A stretch of 50,395 nt of DNA from an uncultured Prevotella sp. (lineage in GTDB: Bacteria; Bacteroidota; Bacteroidia; Bacteroidales; Bacteroidaceae): positions 1-50,395 of the forward strand of contig CAKQDG010000007.1 in the NCBI GenBank assembly GCA_934219025.1, read 5' to 3'. The position numbers and the translations under genes are program-made. Each line of letters begins with the position of its first letter. Position 1 is the first letter of the stretch. The notes under the pieces were generated by a model. That model saw only the letters and a list, made by a program, of their open reading frames with translations, was not told where the DNA came from and ran no database searches. This document shows, one piece after another, positions 25,472-33,959 of this stretch.

Positions 25472-26113
25472 ATGGGACTGATGAAACGCTCCATGGAGAA
25501 CAGGCAGGCTGCTGGGCGCGGCGGTTCTCTGTTCAAGTTCTCGCAGGACGAACTTGACGCGTACAACCATGGATGGTCGGAGTTTATGGTGGATATTCTG
25601 CAAGAACAAATTGATAGACTGAAGATTTCTGATTCCGGCAGGCTGTATTCTTCCATAAAGGAACTTGTGCAGACTGGAACGGTAACGACCATTGAGCACA
25701 GATTCCTGATGTACGGTATTTATGTGGCTGCCGGCGTGGGAAAGGGTTTTGCCCATGGCAATGGCGGTGATTTGCTCTTTATGGGTGATATGTACAGGCA
25801 GATGCACGGTGAATACGGTGTACGTCAGGTGGGTGCCGGACTGTCGGAAAAAGCGATGAAATCACCGAAATTTGCACATAAGACCGTAAAGCACGGACCG
25901 AATGCCGGTAAGGAGGCTGCTCTCACGTCGGGGAACACCCGCCAGCGCCGCGACTGGTTCTTCAAGAAATACTATTACTCTCTAAGAAGGTTAAACGAGA
26001 CAAATGCTGCTTTCTTCGGACAGGCTTACCAGGGGCTTACGTCTACATTCCTCGATACTCTCTTTGCATCGCTCGACAGCGACAAGAGAACGATACGCTC
26101 CAACAGATTCTGA
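25472..26113 (+). CDS. Tail-completion (gp10-like?) protein, 213 aa
   Basis: Begins 3 bp after the previous stop. The segment ILQEQIDRLKISDSGRLYSS, then IKELVQTGTVTTIEHRFLMY, then GIYVAAGVGKGFAHGNGGD resembles HK97 gp10-type neck/tail-completion proteins, in which an early helix is followed by a strand and a glycine-rich loop. The C-terminus is basic and helical. Confidence in the specific family is modest. The downstream gap 26114-26239 has AAAGCA-type repeats and a promoter. Confidence 0.5.
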   Translation: MGLMKRSMENRQAAGRGGSLFKFSQDELDAYNHGWSEFMVDILQEQIDRLKISDSGRLYSSIKELVQTGTVTTIEHRFLMYGIYVAAGVGKGFAHGNGGDLLFMGDMYRQMHGEYGVRQVGAGLSEKAMKSPKFAHKTVKHGPNAGKEAALTSGNTRQRRDWFFKKYYYSLRRLNETNAAFFGQAYQGLTSTFLDTLFASLDSDKRTIRSNRF

Positions 26114-26221
26114 AGAAACCATGCTTTGTTGGCAAAGAAGCAATGCTTTGCTCCCGATAAAGCAGTGCTCTGCCATTAAGAAGCAGGCCTTTCTGTATTT
26201 TAAAAGTCGCTTTTCCACGTT

Positions 26222-26229
26222 TATCTTTG
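26222..26229 (+). promoter_or_regulatory. Promoter -7 box for tail-tip operon
   Basis: TATCTTTG followed by c, 11 bp before the ATG at 26240. The expected transcription start would be almost at the start codon, so the mRNA may be nearly leaderless, or translation may begin at the second Met (26246). The -33 position is a T-run. Confidence 0.5.
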
Positions 26230-26239
26230 CATAAAACAA

Positions 26240-27673
26240 ATGTCTATGCCTACATCTGCTCAAGTAATAGAACAACTCCGTTCTCTGTTTACGACCATAA
26301 GGGACGAACGGCGAACTTATGCCAATACTGCCACGCGTATCGGCAATGCTTTCCTTGCGCTCTTGTCGTATCTGGAGGAATCACCTTTTTTGCATAAGGA
26401 CCGGGAAGATACGGCTATGTTCCTGTTGCATCTGCTGCAGGGCTGCATCATCGGGGAGAGCGGACAGATTAAGTTGTTGCCGGACGGAAATATTTCGTGT
26501 GGTTCGATACATGTCAATGGCTCCGCTGTGTTTGATGAACTCGTGTTTAACCATCAGAATGTGCTTGAGGGCGACACTTATTTTACTGACCGCTCAATAA
26601 TAGACAGCGTTGAATATATCGGTTCTAACCAGTATATCGTGTATTTCCGCAAGGAATATGAAAACGACCGGGTTACTTTCCATGTAAACGACATCTTGCT
26701 CGGAAGGGTGAACAACCTTGACGTGGGAAAGACGTTTCGGTCTTTCTGGCTCAGAGTGGACAGTGTCTCTGCTGATGATAACCGGGCGGTTTGCTCTTTG
26801 TATAATGGTGCTGATGTGCCTGGCGGAAAGAATTACTCGCCTGTTGCCGGTGCAAGGGTCATCCGCTGGGGTAACACTCTCGACAAAAAGAGGCAGAATG
26901 TTTGGTTCGTGTCGTCTAACGACGGTAGGTGGCTTTTCCTGCAAGGAGTGAACAAACCTATGCTCGATGACAATGAAAATGGTTCTAATTATGCCGGTTT
27001 CATCGGTCTGCCACCGGAAATTTCTGCAACTAAGGACCTTCTGAAGAAAGGTGTCATCACTGCTGATCAGCCTTATCTATACTTCAGGGGTATCATGGTG
27101 CAGGATCTTATCAAGGTTGATTATCTGGGCAATCCTGAATATACGGCTCGGGATTGCGGGCAATGGAATGTTTCGCGCAAATATATTCATGGGTATGATG
27201 AAAAGGCTCGCGGGTATTATGCTGACCGTGTATGGTGGGGAGGATGCTATTGGGAGTGTTCTGTGGACAGCTCGTCGGGTAGTGAACCGAGGTTCAACAA
27301 TACTGACTGGACTTGTTTGATTGGCGGCGGAAACATGTCTGTGTCGATAGTGTCGTCCATGGGGAACTTCTTTCGCGCCGGTACCCACTGGCAAACAGAC
27401 CTTGTGGCAACAGTCAGAAATGCCGAAATGATACTGACGCAAGAGGAACTGCAACTTGCCAATATTACGTGGCTGCGTATAAGCGACGACGAAGACGGCG
27501 ATTTGGCTTGGAACATAAAGCATCCTACGGGTTCTGTGGGACTGACGCTGAGCATAGATTCTGATGTTGATATCCCGACTGTGTGGGGTGCTGGCAGTGC
27601 TGTGGGCTTTAAAATTTTAATTACGTTGCCTGACGGGGCTGGCGTTTCTACCACTTATTCGATTATTAATTAA
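26240..27673 (+). CDS. Tail-tip/fibre protein, 477 aa
   Basis: Helical N-terminus (SAQVIEQLRSLFTTIRDERR) followed by strand-rich repeats and a knob-like middle (LGNPEYTARDCGQWNVSRKY, then WWGGCYWECSVDSSSGSEPR). Such layouts are usual in baseplate or fibre proteins of Bacteroidales siphophages. It heads a run of five genes leading to the DGR target. Specific function not recognised. Confidence 0.6.
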   Translation: MSMPTSAQVIEQLRSLFTTIRDERRTYANTATRIGNAFLALLSYLEESPFLHKDREDTAMFLLHLLQGCIIGESGQIKLLPDGNISCGSIHVNGSAVFDELVFNHQNVLEGDTYFTDRSIIDSVEYIGSNQYIVYFRKEYENDRVTFHVNDILLGRVNNLDVGKTFRSFWLRVDSVSADDNRAVCSLYNGADVPGGKNYSPVAGARVIRWGNTLDKKRQNVWFVSSNDGRWLFLQGVNKPMLDDNENGSNYAGFIGLPPEISATKDLLKKGVITADQPYLYFRGIMVQDLIKVDYLGNPEYTARDCGQWNVSRKYIHGYDEKARGYYADRVWWGGCYWECSVDSSSGSEPRFNNTDWTCLIGGGNMSVSIVSSMGNFFRAGTHWQTDLVATVRNAEMILTQEELQLANITWLRISDDEDGDLAWNIKHPTGSVGLTLSIDSDVDIPTVWGAGSAVGFKILITLPDGAGVSTTYSIIN

Positions 27674-27684
27674 CTGTTTAGTAT

Positions 27685-28824
27685 ATGAAACTGAAGTCTG
27701 TTGGAGGAAGGGTCGTTCATTCACCCTTGTCATACTCTTTTAATATGCTGGAGCTTGGAGGAAGCTACGTTCAGAAATATGATGCCGTGTCGGGAGAGTT
27801 TATCCCAGACCGCACTCTTACTCCTTATACAATGAAACCGCAACTTGTCATCTCTGATCCTGACGGAAATATTCCGGATGGCGAATATTCTTCGGCTCTT
27901 GTCAATGTGCTGTGGAAAGTAACGCTGTACAGCGATAATGAAAAGACTGTGCTCACTGCCGGAAATGATTATTCCGTAGACAGTGTCAATGCATTGTCTT
28001 TTGCTAAGAATATACGTGTAGGTGATACAGTGACAGTGGAATTTTCTGCCGACTACCTTAATAGGGTTCGTGAGGAAACGGCTCATTTCACATGGCGAAA
28101 ATCACTTACCACGATGGAGGAAACATCGGTTAACCTGTCGCTCGAAGTAAGGGCACCACACAAGGTGGATTTTTCGCCATTCAAGAAATATGGAGAGTTT
28201 CCTATTGAAGCGGTGCTGAGAAACGGTGCTGACGTGATTACTGAAGACAAAGCTGTTTATCTCTGGCAGACTTTTGATGAGGATTCTCGTGCTTGGAGGG
28301 AAATTAGCGATACGGATGACCTTTGGTATGTTTCGGGAAAGAATAGCTCACGTATTGTTGTGGATCAAGACTTCTTACAGCATACGATGCTCAGGATTAC
28401 TGCCTATCCTAAGGCTTATCCTGACAGTGTGTTCTCGGATGCGATATTGCTTCGACGATGGTACGGTCAGTGGGAGGATACGCCTCAGTTTGTTTATGCC
28501 AAATTTTTACAGAAGGGCATGAGACGCACTGCCGTATCGGTGAAAGTGACCAACAGACAGGGGGACATAAGCAATCCGTTCAAATTCTTTGATGTGGAAC
28601 TGTTCTACAGGTCTTCGCCCAAGGCGGAATGGGAGAGTATGGGCAATGTTACAGATGCTGTGGTTGACGGGGAGAGGCTTACCGCAAACCATGAGGTGGG
28701 CGACATCTGCCGCGAGCTGTCGGCGTTTCAAAGAATACTGCTGCCGGATGGATCTGAACTGCAGAATGAAAACGGACTGCCAATAACGGCTCAATTTCCT
28801 ACATCGGAAAAGGAGGTGGAATGA
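27685..28824 (+). CDS. Tail-tip/fibre protein, 379 aa
   Basis: Beta-rich, with immunoglobulin-like or jelly-roll-like strands (ADYLNRVREETAHFTWRKSL; YFSGKNSSR-type turns) and no catalytic motif. Starts 11 bp after the previous gene; the last codons overlap a nearby out-of-frame ATG. Probably a structural piece of the distal tail. The order of similar-sized beta proteins suggests successive baseplate or fibre layers; inferred from context only. Confidence 0.6.
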   Translation: MKLKSVGGRVVHSPLSYSFNMLELGGSYVQKYDAVSGEFIPDRTLTPYTMKPQLVISDPDGNIPDGEYSSALVNVLWKVTLYSDNEKTVLTAGNDYSVDSVNALSFAKNIRVGDTVTVEFSADYLNRVREETAHFTWRKSLTTMEETSVNLSLEVRAPHKVDFSPFKKYGEFPIEAVLRNGADVITEDKAVYLWQTFDEDSRAWREISDTDDLWYVSGKNSSRIVVDQDFLQHTMLRITAYPKAYPDSVFSDAILLRRWYGQWEDTPQFVYAKFLQKGMRRTAVSVKVTNRQGDISNPFKFFDVELFYRSSPKAEWESMGNVTDAVVDGERLTANHEVGDICRELSAFQRILLPDGSELQNENGLPITAQFPTSEKEVE

Positions 28825-28872
28825 CGCCGTTTTACGATTTTATGATTTGGAAGCAACTTAAACGTAGCAACT

Positions 28873-29064
28873 ATGGATTACTATATTATTCAAAACAACT
28901 TGGCAGAAAGGCTTGGTGTAAAGGATACAAGACGGGGAAACACTCATGTGGGCTATCTCGTCAATTCAGGAGATTTTGCAGGAATCGGCTTGCAGAATGC
29001 CGTTAAACTCGGTGCAAGGAGAGTGAATAAAAAGGAGGCTAAACAATTTATCGATAAATTATAG
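28873..29064 (+). CDS. Small phage protein, 63 aa
   Basis: ATG 28873, MDYYIIQNNLAERLGVKDTR, then NSGDFAGIGLQNAVKLGARR. It fits between two tail genes with 5 bp to the next start and reads as a real protein with a possible small helical fold. A competing frame at 28821 is less protein-like. Role unknown; it may be a chaperone or linker for the fibre. Confidence 0.55.
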   Translation: MDYYIIQNNLAERLGVKDTRRGNTHVGYLVNSGDFAGIGLQNAVKLGARRVNKKEAKQFIDKL

Positions 29065-29069
29065 TTTAT

Positions 29070-30122
29070 ATGAACAGTATTTCAGCTATTGACCATCTGT
29101 ATGCTTTTGAGGATGGCGACACCATTACTCCGGGAATGGGAGTGAGATGGGCAAACGGAGAAACAGGACTGGGACTGCAGCAGTATTGGAATCCTACAAC
29201 GGGGAAGGTTATTGCAACGGACTTCAAGGAGCATCCGGTGATACTGTATCCACAACCGTATTCATCAAAGAAGGGGGCTATAGTATTGCCTGAGACTACC
29301 GGACAGCAATGGTATTATGGCAACATATCCACTGAAGGCGGAATATTGCAGGACGGAGCGGTCAAGGATAAGTTCGAGAGTTTGTTTGAGGCGGTTACTG
29401 TCGAGATGAACGGACAGAAATTCCCGGCTCTGAAAATAAAGGATAATCTTGCAACGGCCGATGACCATACCGACAAGTATATATACTATTCGTCTTCATA
29501 CGACGGAAAGTCTTTTGTCTGTCAGCAGCTCATACCGATACAACAGGCTGTAGGAGAGGCTTATCAAGTTCTTATTTCCGTTGAGGGCGCATCTGGAAGC
29601 GGCGACAATGTTCTTTCTGACGACAACGACTGGATAAAGTTCTCGGCTTCACTGCTGCGTACTGGTGAGCCTGTCGTTGGGGATATTTCGTTTGTATGGC
29701 AGAGACTTGATGGTGGGGAATGGAAAAATATGTCTACTATTGCCAACGTGCAGGAGATATCTGCAAATTCTCTGAAGGTTTACGATGCCGGCGTTGAGGG
29801 TGTCGATTTGTTCCGCTGTGCTGTTGGCTTTTCGGGAAAGGTGTATTATGGCATGTGTGAGGCTACAGATATTCACGACCCGTACTATATTGACAAGGGG
29901 TGTTCTAATCCTTCTGGCTCTGTCAGTGTGGGCGAGACGGTTACGTATAATCCGCAAGTGTATGAAAGGGCTTCGGGAAATGTTTCTACTGGTTGGACTT
30001 TCTCGTTCTCGTTTACTGACAGCGAGGGAAATGCTGTGTCCGACGTGACGCAGAAGACTCTGACTTACGACAATATAAAGAAACATAATGGTCTTGCCGT
30101 GCGCATCGAGGCTTCTAAATAG
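29070..30122 (+). CDS. Tail fibre-associated protein, 350 aa
   Basis: N-terminus MNSISAIDHLYAFEDGDTIT. Beta-rich with an Ig-like middle (LRTGEPVVGDISFVWQRLDG, with a Cys in LFRCAVGFSGKVYYGMC that pairs the fold) and a second domain towards the C-terminus (GSVSVGETVTYNPQVYERAS). Begins with SISAIDHLY, similar to SAIDKLV of the next protein, so the two may share a docking element. Structural component of the distal tail. Confidence 0.6.
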   Translation: MNSISAIDHLYAFEDGDTITPGMGVRWANGETGLGLQQYWNPTTGKVIATDFKEHPVILYPQPYSSKKGAIVLPETTGQQWYYGNISTEGGILQDGAVKDKFESLFEAVTVEMNGQKFPALKIKDNLATADDHTDKYIYYSSSYDGKSFVCQQLIPIQQAVGEAYQVLISVEGASGSGDNVLSDDNDWIKFSASLLRTGEPVVGDISFVWQRLDGGEWKNMSTIANVQEISANSLKVYDAGVEGVDLFRCAVGFSGKVYYGMCEATDIHDPYYIDKGCSNPSGSVSVGETVTYNPQVYERASGNVSTGWTFSFSFTDSEGNAVSDVTQKTLTYDNIKKHNGLAVRIEASK

Positions 30123-30128
30123 AATTAT

Positions 30129-32018
30129 ATGGTAAAAATCTCTGCTATTGACAAATTGGTTCCTGCTCCACAGAATGGAAATGACGGTAAACCTGCCGTG
30201 TCGTATTTCCTGACTGCAACAAGGACTGTAGTAACTGTCAGCTATGGACCTAAGGTTGATGCTGACAGCATTACCGTTCGTGGGTGGAAGATTGTGGGCG
30301 ATGCCGCTCCTGTGGAAGTGAAGTATACTTTCCAGGAGAATCACGACCTTGAAGATGGAGGTTATGCGGAACAGGGCACACTGCCGCGCACTATTGATAT
30401 GCACGACCTGATGCAGGACATTGACTATAAGTTGTCTTGTATTCATTTTGATATGTTCCTGCCAAACACGAACAACAAGGTTGCTGCATCCATCGATATT
30501 GCTTTTGTATACAATGGCAAGGATGGCAAAGATGGAAATGACGGCAAGGACGGTACGTCATTTACAGTTAAGGGGAATGCCGTTGAGTGTGTCGGTGAAA
30601 CAGAAGATGCAGATACAAGTACTATTGGTAATCATCTCGTGTCGCGTGGTAGCGATGGTACTCCGGAAGTTATTGTTGTAGCTAATGATTTGTCTGTGTC
30701 ATCTTCTACTCCTGAACTTGGCGATGCTTACATTATTGACAGTCGCATTTTTGTGGCTCTGCCTACGAGATGGGAGGATCTTGGCGAATTCCGCGGACCG
30801 CAGGGGGCTGTCGGACCGCAGGGACCTCAAGGTGAACAGGGAGCACAAGGTCCGATGGCATATCTTGCAGGGGAATGGCAACGTGACGTTACGTATACCA
30901 GAAACAAATATTCTATGCCTGTAGTAAGACACAATGATGTGTATTGGTATCCGAAAAATGAGGGGAGTATTCTCGGCTTCGAACCGTCGGCAAACAGTGC
31001 TTACTGGGATTTACTTATGGAGAACGATATTGTGTTCGCCAAAATCGTAATGTCGCAGTTCGGCAAACTGGCATCTGCAGTGTTCTCCGGAGATTACATG
31101 CTCTCGCAATATGGAAAGCTAAATGGGGTGGCGGTTGACAATAGTTCAAACGTGAAGGATACTGCTTATACAAATTTCGACGCTTCTAATCCGGAAGGCG
31201 GTGCTTTCGTGCCTAATTTGTTTTTCAATTTTCTTACCGGATACTTGTGTGCTATGAATGCAAAGATTAAAGGGGAAATTGATGCAGAGAAGGGAAGTAT
31301 TGCCGGATGGAGATTCTCTGAGGGAATTATCGGAAGTAAAGACTATGGTATGTCGCTCTCTGACGGGTTCATACAGTTCGTTGGCGATAATATGAAAGCT
31401 TTATTCGGACTTTGGGACAATCAGGGGTACCCTACTATGCAAGTGCTGGAGAATACGGAAGGTAACTATATAGGCAAATGTGGTATCAGTTTCAATATAA
31501 GTGGAGCTGTAGGTCATCCGAACTTTGCATTTAAAGGTATCGGCGACGGTGTTCTTAACGGATTGGTAACCGGGTATTCGTTTGAAACGGTTACTCTCAC
31601 TTCTGATTCTTTCTATCAGATGGGGGACGGAAGTCAGCCGCTGAAAAGCAACAAGATATATGTCAAGGCTCTCGTGGCTACTCCTTATCTGATGTTGCCG
31701 TCGCTTAGAGTTATGAGGGAGACTCTTTCCATTGGAAACACCACGCCTTTCTCCGTGAGACTTACAATCATGGCTGATATCGGGTCTGAACTGTTTAGGG
31801 TATACGGAAGAAACAAGGTAAAGACGGGGTCTTCTACTTTATGGGATAATGATAATTATCCGGTGCTGACGGACTACAATGCTAACAATTATGAATTTAA
31901 GAGTATGTCCAAAGGCGACTGCATGGAAGTGGAGCTTTGCTATAATCCGCAGCTCACGGCGACCATTGCCGGATACCCGACTAAATATACAGCAAGAATT
32001 TTAAACGTTAATACATAA
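30129..32018 (+). CDS. Tail fibre with collagen-like stalk, 629 aa
   Basis: Collagen-like G-X-Y stretches occur near residues 130-142 (GKDGKDGNDGKDG) and 223-241 (GPQGAVGPQGPQGEQGAQG), which form trimeric rods in phage fibres. Segments downstream (VFSGDYMLSQYGKLNG; IDAEKGSIAGWRFSEGIIGS) resemble phage fibre or host-specificity-type trimerisation regions. It is immediately upstream of the DGR target gene (4-bp gap) and may carry or present the variable adhesin. Confidence 0.72.
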   Translation: MVKISAIDKLVPAPQNGNDGKPAVSYFLTATRTVVTVSYGPKVDADSITVRGWKIVGDAAPVEVKYTFQENHDLEDGGYAEQGTLPRTIDMHDLMQDIDYKLSCIHFDMFLPNTNNKVAASIDIAFVYNGKDGKDGNDGKDGTSFTVKGNAVECVGETEDADTSTIGNHLVSRGSDGTPEVIVVANDLSVSSSTPELGDAYIIDSRIFVALPTRWEDLGEFRGPQGAVGPQGPQGEQGAQGPMAYLAGEWQRDVTYTRNKYSMPVVRHNDVYWYPKNEGSILGFEPSANSAYWDLLMENDIVFAKIVMSQFGKLASAVFSGDYMLSQYGKLNGVAVDNSSNVKDTAYTNFDASNPEGGAFVPNLFFNFLTGYLCAMNAKIKGEIDAEKGSIAGWRFSEGIIGSKDYGMSLSDGFIQFVGDNMKALFGLWDNQGYPTMQVLENTEGNYIGKCGISFNISGAVGHPNFAFKGIGDGVLNGLVTGYSFETVTLTSDSFYQMGDGSQPLKSNKIYVKALVATPYLMLPSLRVMRETLSIGNTTPFSVRLTIMADIGSELFRVYGRNKVKTGSSTLWDNDNYPVLTDYNANNYEFKSMSKGDCMEVELCYNPQLTATIAGYPTKYTARILNVNT

Positions 32019-32022
32019 AGTT

Positions 32023-33435
32023 ATGGGAAACAAAGCAACTAAATTACCGGAGATTGAAGAACTGCAGAACATTAGCAGTTCTGTCAGTCTTCTTGGCTAC
32101 GACCGGAGAACAAACAAAACGGGTTTTGTGCCGCTACCGTCTATCACATCGAAAACGGCATATTGTGGTGTGCGGTTTCGTAAGGACAGTGCCTCGCCTG
32201 AGGGTGAACCGTTCGGAGACCTGGAGATGCTGGCGAATCTTCCTTCCATACTTGGTCTTGGGGGCTATCTTGTACAGAACGACCATTCAAGAAGAAAGCT
32301 TGCAGCTGATTCTCACTTCAAGTTTGCATCTGGTGGCGCGGCAAAACTTGACGGCACTATGGGGCATTATCAGTGGGGATGGAACATCCCTTGGTATTAC
32401 GCTCACTGGGAGGATGATATCTTTGAGTACGAGGCATTGTCTACTGCTCCAATGTCTGGCAGGTGGAACTACAAGATTCCAGTTGCATCGATGTCGGCTT
32501 CAGGGGCTGCTGCTCTTGACAGGACAAACAATATTCTTGTCAGCTTCTGCAACAGAACGGCGCAGTATCGTGGAGGAACAAATGATTCTTCGCTTGACGA
32601 TAAGTGGAATACTATGCTCGGCAAGCCGGTAGTAAACGTCAATTCGGAGTCTCTACAGGATTATGCCGAAAAAAACGGTCCTCACTGGGGCGCATCAATG
32701 AGCTGTGTGGTATTTGCTCTTGCTGCGCTATGCAGGATAGTTTTCCACAACAGGGACATTCAGGCGGCGTATAAGTCTGAACTTACTGTTGACGGACTGC
32801 GACAGGGCGGTCTCGGTCCGGGTGTCGATAATGTGAATAATTTGTTTGGCAACCAATATGCCACGGTGGATATTGATGCTCTTGCCGACAAGGGGGATGC
32901 TTTGGGCGTTTTCTCTCTGTCTGTAGACAAGGGGGATGGAACCTCGCAGAAGATAAACAACATACCTTGTTTCTTCGGTCTCAAGAATTTTTATCATTAT
33001 GTGTGGGTTATGCAGCACGGCAATATCATCTCTTATAATTCTGACAAGTCTGCTGACGTTTATATTTTGGAAAAGTGGACTTCTGCCGCAGTAAATACAT
33101 CTAATACCAATGGCTTTAAGAAAATAGGTACAATACCTGCCGTAAGCTCTGCGAGCTGGGTATGGACAAAAAAGATGAATCTCGACAATATGAATATGTT
33201 TCCTCTTGAATTCGGAGGTTCTGAAAGGACATATTATGGCGACGGATTCTATCATAATGCTGTTACATCCGGTTTTCGCGGCCTTATTGCTCTCGGCGAC
33301 GCTGACCGTGGTGGCTATGCTGGCGTGGGTTGTCTCGATGGTTACAATGCGCCCTCGGATGCCAGGTCGTTCATCGGCGCGTTCCTCTGCGAAGCAGAAG
33401 AAGACTGGGACACGCAGGCTGTCTGGGTGGCATAA
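32023..33435 (+). CDS. DGR-diversified tail adhesin (variable protein), 470 aa
   Basis: The target gene of the DGR. Residues 416-455 are encoded by the variable repeat (SGFRGLIALGDADRGGYAGV onward). The C-terminal region TYYGDGFYHN ... SGFRGL ... YAGVGCL ... IGAFLC has the look of C-type lectin/formylglycine-enzyme-like folds used as DGR variable domains, which display varied residues on a stable scaffold. The template would encode Asn at most varied positions; here they have become Asp, Arg, Tyr, Phe and, at the edge, Cys. The last 15 residues lie outside the repeat. It should bind the host surface at the tail tip. Confidence 0.85.
   Translation: MGNKATKLPEIEELQNISSSVSLLGYDRRTNKTGFVPLPSITSKTAYCGVRFRKDSASPEGEPFGDLEMLANLPSILGLGGYLVQNDHSRRKLAADSHFKFASGGAAKLDGTMGHYQWGWNIPWYYAHWEDDIFEYEALSTAPMSGRWNYKIPVASMSASGAAALDRTNNILVSFCNRTAQYRGGTNDSSLDDKWNTMLGKPVVNVNSESLQDYAEKNGPHWGASMSCVVFALAALCRIVFHNRDIQAAYKSELTVDGLRQGGLGPGVDNVNNLFGNQYATVDIDALADKGDALGVFSLSVDKGDGTSQKINNIPCFFGLKNFYHYVWVMQHGNIISYNSDKSADVYILEKWTSAAVNTSNTNGFKKIGTIPAVSSASWVWTKKMNLDNMNMFPLEFGGSERTYYGDGFYHNAVTSGFRGLIALGDADRGGYAGVGCLDGYNAPSDARSFIGAFLCEAEEDWDTQAVWVA
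33268..33387 (+). repeat. DGR variable repeat (VR)
   Basis: 120 bp matching 33644-33763 at a constant offset of 376. Ten differences, each at a template A (A to G five times, A to T four, A to C once); zero at the 99 other positions. Two or three further A-type differences lie just past the 3' edge (33388-33391), where general similarity ends. The invariant gcgttcctc at the end may act as the homing initiation element. Confidence 0.95.
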
Positions 33436-33516
33436 GTTGCCTGGAGTGGCATTGTTGGCAAGGGGCGCGAAGAGCCCAAAGTACACCGCCGCGACTTTAG
33501 GAGCGGCTCGCACTAC

Positions 33517-33529
33517 GGGGCGAAGCCCC
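33517..33529 (+). terminator. Hairpin downstream of VR and target gene
   Basis: GGGGC-gaa-GCCCC, a perfect 5-bp stem with a 3-nt loop, followed by a T-rich stretch. A hairpin or cruciform downstream of VR assists homing in the Bordetella phage DGR; here it may do this or act as the terminator of the tail-tip operon. Confidence 0.6.
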
Positions 33530-33579
33530 TCGCCATTTTATTGTTCTTTGAATTATTTTATGTCAAATTTAGTGATTAA

Positions 33580-33611
33580 TTTGGATATATGCTGAAATGT
33601 GATTAACTTTG
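33580..33611 (+). promoter_or_regulatory. Dedicated promoter of the template RNA and RT
   Basis: TTTG (33580-33583), 20-bp spacer, TAACTTTG (33604-33611): a complete consensus promoter. Transcription would start near 33618, about 25 bases before the template repeat, and read through TR, the spacer and the RT gene. Confidence 0.8.
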
Positions 33612-33643
33612 CATTGCAGTAATTGCAGGTAGAACTCCTTTGC

Positions 33644-33763
33644 TCCGGTTTTCGCGGCCTTATTGCTCTCGGCAACGCTAACAATGGTGGCTATGCTGGC
33701 GTGGGTTGTCTCAATGGTAACAATGCGCCCTCGAATGCCAGGACGAACATCGGCGCGTTCCTC
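33644..33763 (+). repeat. DGR template repeat (TR)
   Basis: Source of the variable repeat. It contains 21 adenines, most in AAC/AAT codons relative to the VR frame, so A-mutagenesis yields many amino acids without stop codons. It lies inside an accidental ORF but is most likely a non-coding RNA. Confidence 0.95.
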
Positions 33764-33959
33764 AACAATATCTTAAAACATAGGAGTGAGCCTCTCCCAT
33801 TTGGAGAAACATATCGCAAGATGACGGCGAGACTCGTAACCTCAGGGCGAGCGTCATACCCGTCGGTCTGATATTGCAGACCAACAGACCCATAATAGGA
33901 AATCGACATTTCCACAAATCCCGAATTGATCCATTTTTTTTAATTTATCATTACCCGTT
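33764..33959 (+). ncRNA. Structured spacer of the DGR RNA
   Basis: Between TR and the RT start, with hairpins TCTCC/GGAGA (about 33793-33806), ATGACG/CGTCAT (33821/33852), GGTCTG/CAGACC (33865/33877) and GGAAAT/ATTTCC (33898/33908). In the Bordetella system the RNA downstream of TR binds RT and primes cDNA synthesis; the same role is inferred here. Confidence 0.6.

Noticed and set aside
24941..25807. Long minus-strand ORF (288 aa)
   Set aside because: It lies antisense to two well-supported coupled tail genes and has no promoter or recognisable domain.
26114..26215. Attachment or regulatory repeat before the tail-tip operon
   Set aside because: The AAAGCA-type repeats are short and imperfect, with no clear symmetry.
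32728..33513. Minus-strand ORF across the adhesin (261 aa)
   Set aside because: Opposite the DGR target; adenine-directed changes make sense only in the plus frame.
33623..33871. Protein-coding gene over the template repeat
   Set aside because: The frame merely mirrors the adhesin's variable region; the stretch acts as template RNA and overlaps spacer hairpins.
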